Below are positions 4,417 through 5,979 of a stretch of DNA of 5,979 nt, piece after piece. The notes beneath the pieces were generated by a model that worked only from the letters and a program-made list of their open reading frames with translations, was not told where the DNA came from and ran no database searches. The position numbers were made by a program, and so were the translations under genes. Position 1 is the stretch's first letter. Each line of letters opens with the position of its first letter. Source of the stretch: Thauera sp. (GTDB lineage Bacteria > Pseudomonadota > Gammaproteobacteria > Burkholderiales > Rhodocyclaceae); the NCBI GenBank assembly GCA_003446655.1, contig DMCZ01000115.1:1-5979 (forward strand), read 5' to 3'.

Positions 4417-5286
4417 GTGTTCGTATCCGAAGGCCTGGCCATCGCAATCGCCGTACTGATCTTCGTCGTCATCACCATCGCCAAGGGCGTGCGCCTGGTC
4501 GCGCAGGGCGAGGAATGGGTGGTCGAGCGCCTGGGCAAGTACCACGCCACGCTGCGCCCCGGGCTCAACATCCTCATCCCCTACCTCGACCGCGTCGCCT
4601 ACAAGCTGGTGACCAAGGACATCATCCTCGACGTGCAGGAGCAGGAGGTCATCACCCGCGACAATGCGGTGATCCTCACCAACGCGATCGCCTTCGTGAA
4701 GGTCACCGACCCGGTGAAGGCGGTGTATGGCGTGACCGACTTCGCCGAGGCGATCCGCAACCTGATCATGACCACACTGCGCTCGATCGTCGGCGAGATG
4801 GAGCTTGACGAGGCCTTGTCGTCGCGCGACAAGATCAAGGCGCGGCTGCGCGAGAGCATCGCCGACGAGGCGGTGGACTGGGGGCTGACGGTGAAGTCGG
4901 TCGAGATCCAGGACATCAAGCCCTCCGAATCGATGCAGCGCGCGATGGAACTGCAGGCTGCCGCCGAGCGCGAGCGCAAGGCCGCGGTGACCAAGGCCGA
5001 GGGTGCCAAGCAGGCCGCCATCCTCGAGGCCGAAGCGCGGCTCGAGTCCGCCAAGCGCGACGCCAATGCCCAGGTGATGCTGGCCGAGGCCTCGGCCGAG
5101 TCCATCCGCCGCGTGTCGGCGAGCATCGGCGACCAGGGCGGGCCGATGATGTACCTGCTCGGCGAGAAGTACATCGGCGCGCTCGAGAAGCTCGGCGAGT
5201 CCGGCAGCGCCAAGATCGTGGTGATGCCCGCCGACCTGCAGGAGACCCTGCGCGGACTCGTCGGCCGCCTGGGCGCGCGCGGCTGA
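4417..5286 (+). CDS. qmcA: SPFH/stomatin-like membrane protein, QmcA family
   Basis: Stomatin/prohibitin-type protein that oligomerises at the inner membrane and is thought to scaffold microdomains and modulate proteases such as FtsH. The 289-residue product has one N-terminal membrane segment (about 6-22) and a GVRLVAQGEEWVVERLGKY start to the SPFH domain (24-42). The stomatin signature follows: LRPGLNILIPYLDRVAYK (46-63), the RDNAVILTNAIAFVKVTDPVKAVYGV stretch (81-106), and LRSIVGEMELDEALSSRDKI (121-140). An alanine/glutamate-rich helical region (about 171-232: MQRAMELQAAAERERKAA, then TKAEGAKQAAILEAEA) is the coiled coil used in assembly. The tail (243-289) contains PMMYLLGEKYIGAL and PADLQETLRGL. 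Length and order match the QmcA branch (E. coli 305 aa). It starts with GTG. The upstream nfeD gene is its usual operon partner. The long minus-strand frame across it is a codon-bias shadow. Confidence 0.93.
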   Translation: MFVSEGLAIAIAVLIFVVITIAKGVRLVAQGEEWVVERLGKYHATLRPGLNILIPYLDRVAYKLVTKDIILDVQEQEVITRDNAVILTNAIAFVKVTDPVKAVYGVTDFAEAIRNLIMTTLRSIVGEMELDEALSSRDKIKARLRESIADEAVDWGLTVKSVEIQDIKPSESMQRAMELQAAAERERKAAVTKAEGAKQAAILEAEARLESAKRDANAQVMLAEASAESIRRVSASIGDQGGPMMYLLGEKYIGALEKLGESGSAKIVVMPADLQETLRGLVGRLGARG

Positions 5287-5363
5287 GCCCGCTTCATCGG
5301 CACCCCGGTTCAGGCGCCTCCGCTCGATCAACCCGGATCCTTACCCGTACAAGGAAGACAACG

Positions 5364-5744
5364 ATGCTGAAACCCTCGCACACCGTCCGTGGCCTGCTCG
5401 CCGCCGCCGCGCTGGCCACCGCCTCCACCGGCGCGCTGGCGCAGAACTTCATGAAGGACAAGGCCGAGGTCGAGAAGCTGCTCACCGGCGCCACCTTCAT
5501 CGGCGTGTATCTGCGCACCGAATCGGCCTACACGCTGAAGTTCGGCACCGACGGCACGCTCACCGACACCACGGGTGCCAAGGCGCGCTGGTGGGTGGAC
5601 GAGCAGGCGCGCTACTGCCGCGAATGGCTGGACGGCAAGCTCAAGGGCAACACCGGCTGCATGAACGTGGAGTTCGAGGACGGCCAGGTGGCGCTGTACT
5701 CGGAAGGCAAGAAGGTGGTCGAGGGCATCGTCACCGGTAACTGA
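5364..5744 (+). CDS. Small secreted protein of unknown function
   Basis: A 126-residue protein with a clear signal peptide: MLKPSHTVRG, an alanine/leucine core (11-22) and TGALA before QNF, with cleavage after residue 26. The mature part is about 100 residues and mostly beta-like: FIGVYLRTESAYTLKFGTDGTLTDTTGAKARWWVDEQARYCREW (45-88), then NTGCMNVEFEDGQVALYSEGKKV. Cys85 and Cys99 are the only cysteines and could form a disulfide in the periplasm. The pattern of a turn-rich strand pair (FGTDGTLT) followed by WWV and YCREW recalls small periplasmic proteins such as DUF995-type domains, but I cannot assign it. Start 5364 is supported by AAGGAAG at 5351-5357, six bases upstream. It lies 77 bases after the SPFH gene and only 19 bases before hemG, so it may be co-transcribed with hemG. 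Confidence 0.8.
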   Translation: MLKPSHTVRGLLAAAALATASTGALAQNFMKDKAEVEKLLTGATFIGVYLRTESAYTLKFGTDGTLTDTTGAKARWWVDEQARYCREWLDGKLKGNTGCMNVEFEDGQVALYSEGKKVVEGIVTGN

Positions 5745-5764
5745 ACGGCTGGTCGGTGCGGGCC

Positions 5765-5960
5765 ATGCGACTGCTGATCATCTACTCCACCATCGACGGC
5801 CATACGCTGGAGATCTGCGCGCGCATCGCGGAGATCGCGCGCGCAGCCGGTCACGAGGTCGAGCTCGCCGAGGTGGAGTCGGCCACTGCCGCCCAGCTCG
5901 AGGCCAGCGACCGCGTGGTCATCGGCGCCAGCATCCGCTATGGCCACCATCGCCCCGCGG
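5765..5960 (+). CDS. hemG: Protoporphyrinogen IX dehydrogenase (quinone), HemG flavodoxin type, 3' end missing
   Basis: HemG oxidises protoporphyrinogen IX to protoporphyrin IX, the penultimate step of haem synthesis, using FMN and passing electrons to membrane quinones. Only 65 codons remain. MRLLIIYSTIDGHTLEICARIAE opens a flavodoxin fold: beta strand 2-7, then the FMN phosphate loop STIDGHT at 8-14 (E. coli HemG has STRDGQT). DRVVIGASIRYGHHRP (49-64) is nearly identical to the DRVVIGASIRYGHY segment of E. coli HemG, which separates it from ordinary flavodoxins. E. coli HemG is 181 residues, so about two-thirds is missing. The loss is technical: the frame runs into adapter sequence at 5961. 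The ATG at 5765 begins 20 bases after the preceding stop codon; no strong ribosome binding site is seen (GGTGCGGG at 5755-5762 at best). Confidence 0.88.
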
Positions 5961-5979
5961 CTGTCTCTTATACACATCT
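5961..5979 (+). other. Sequencing adapter: Tn5/Nextera mosaic end (artefact)
   Basis: CTGTCTCTTATACACATCT is an exact match to the 19-base Tn5 mosaic end used in transposase-based library kits, and it ends exactly at the last base of the window. It is untrimmed adapter read-through at a contig end, not genomic DNA. Read on the minus strand it creates a false start translating as MCIRDS, a known contamination signature in protein databases. The joined hemG frame would gain the spurious residues AVSYTH. The first bases of the window show no matching adapter. Confidence 0.97.

Noticed and set aside
4378..5331. Long minus-strand open frame (317 codons) opposite the SPFH gene
   Set aside because: It is a codon-bias shadow rich in His, Leu and Asp without a recognisable domain; the plus strand carries an unambiguous stomatin-family protein.
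5287..5363. Terminator or promoter between the SPFH gene and the secreted-protein gene
   Set aside because: Only the 8-base palindrome AGGCGCCT was noticed; there is no stem with a T-run and no convincing -35/-10 pair.
5612..5977. Minus-strand open frame beginning MCIRDS
   Set aside because: Its start codon lies inside the Tn5/Nextera adapter, and the rest is antisense to hemG and the secreted-protein gene. It is a known artefact signature.

Overview
The window is a GC-rich (roughly two-thirds G+C) stretch of bacterial chromosome. RdgC, an RsuA-type 16S rRNA pseudouridine synthase, a quinone-type HemG flavodoxin, an NfeD/QmcA pair and a GTAGG-headed REP palindrome occur together. This mix points to a beta- or gammaproteobacterium. 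Codon use and protein character suggest the Rhodocyclales (Thauera/Azoarcus type), but that placement is inference. The last 19 bases are the Tn5/Nextera mosaic-end adapter, so the real sequence stops at 5960. This is therefore the physical end of a short-read contig, not a biological boundary.

Layout, left to right. At 107-1069 a GTG-started gene encodes an exported protein that looks like an outer-membrane beta-barrel of unknown function. Its end faces the end of rsuA (1170-1895, minus strand), and a REP-like palindrome lies between them. rsuA is divergent from a small SRPBCC/AtaL-like gene (1965-2432), which starts at TTG behind a strong ribosome binding site. rdgC (2602-3588) follows and ends at a probable terminator. 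After a 353-base non-coding gap comes a same-strand run of four genes: nfeD (3942-4397), a qmcA/stomatin-like SPFH gene (4417-5286), a small secreted protein of unknown function (5364-5744), and the first 65 codons of hemG (5765-5960, cut by the contig end).

The most interesting part is the gap between rdgC and nfeD. It holds a 78% A+T stretch with three tandem 9-mers that each begin AAAGAT. Next come a near-consensus DnaA box pointing away from the A+T stretch, an IHF-like site, and two more DnaA boxes in opposite orientation, one a perfect TTATCCACA. The last two sit in a 12-bp perfect inverted repeat. Element order and orientation resemble E. coli oriC (DUE, R1, IHF site, distal box R4). 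It could be the replication origin of this organism placed away from dnaA, or a DnaA-titrating or DnaA-reactivating site (datA/DARS type). The sequence alone does not decide between these.

Functionally the genes are housekeeping: ribosome modification (RsuA), recombination control (RdgC), membrane microdomain quality control (NfeD with the SPFH protein) and haem synthesis (HemG). No mobile element, phage or CRISPR signal was seen, and no multi-gene system that looks new.
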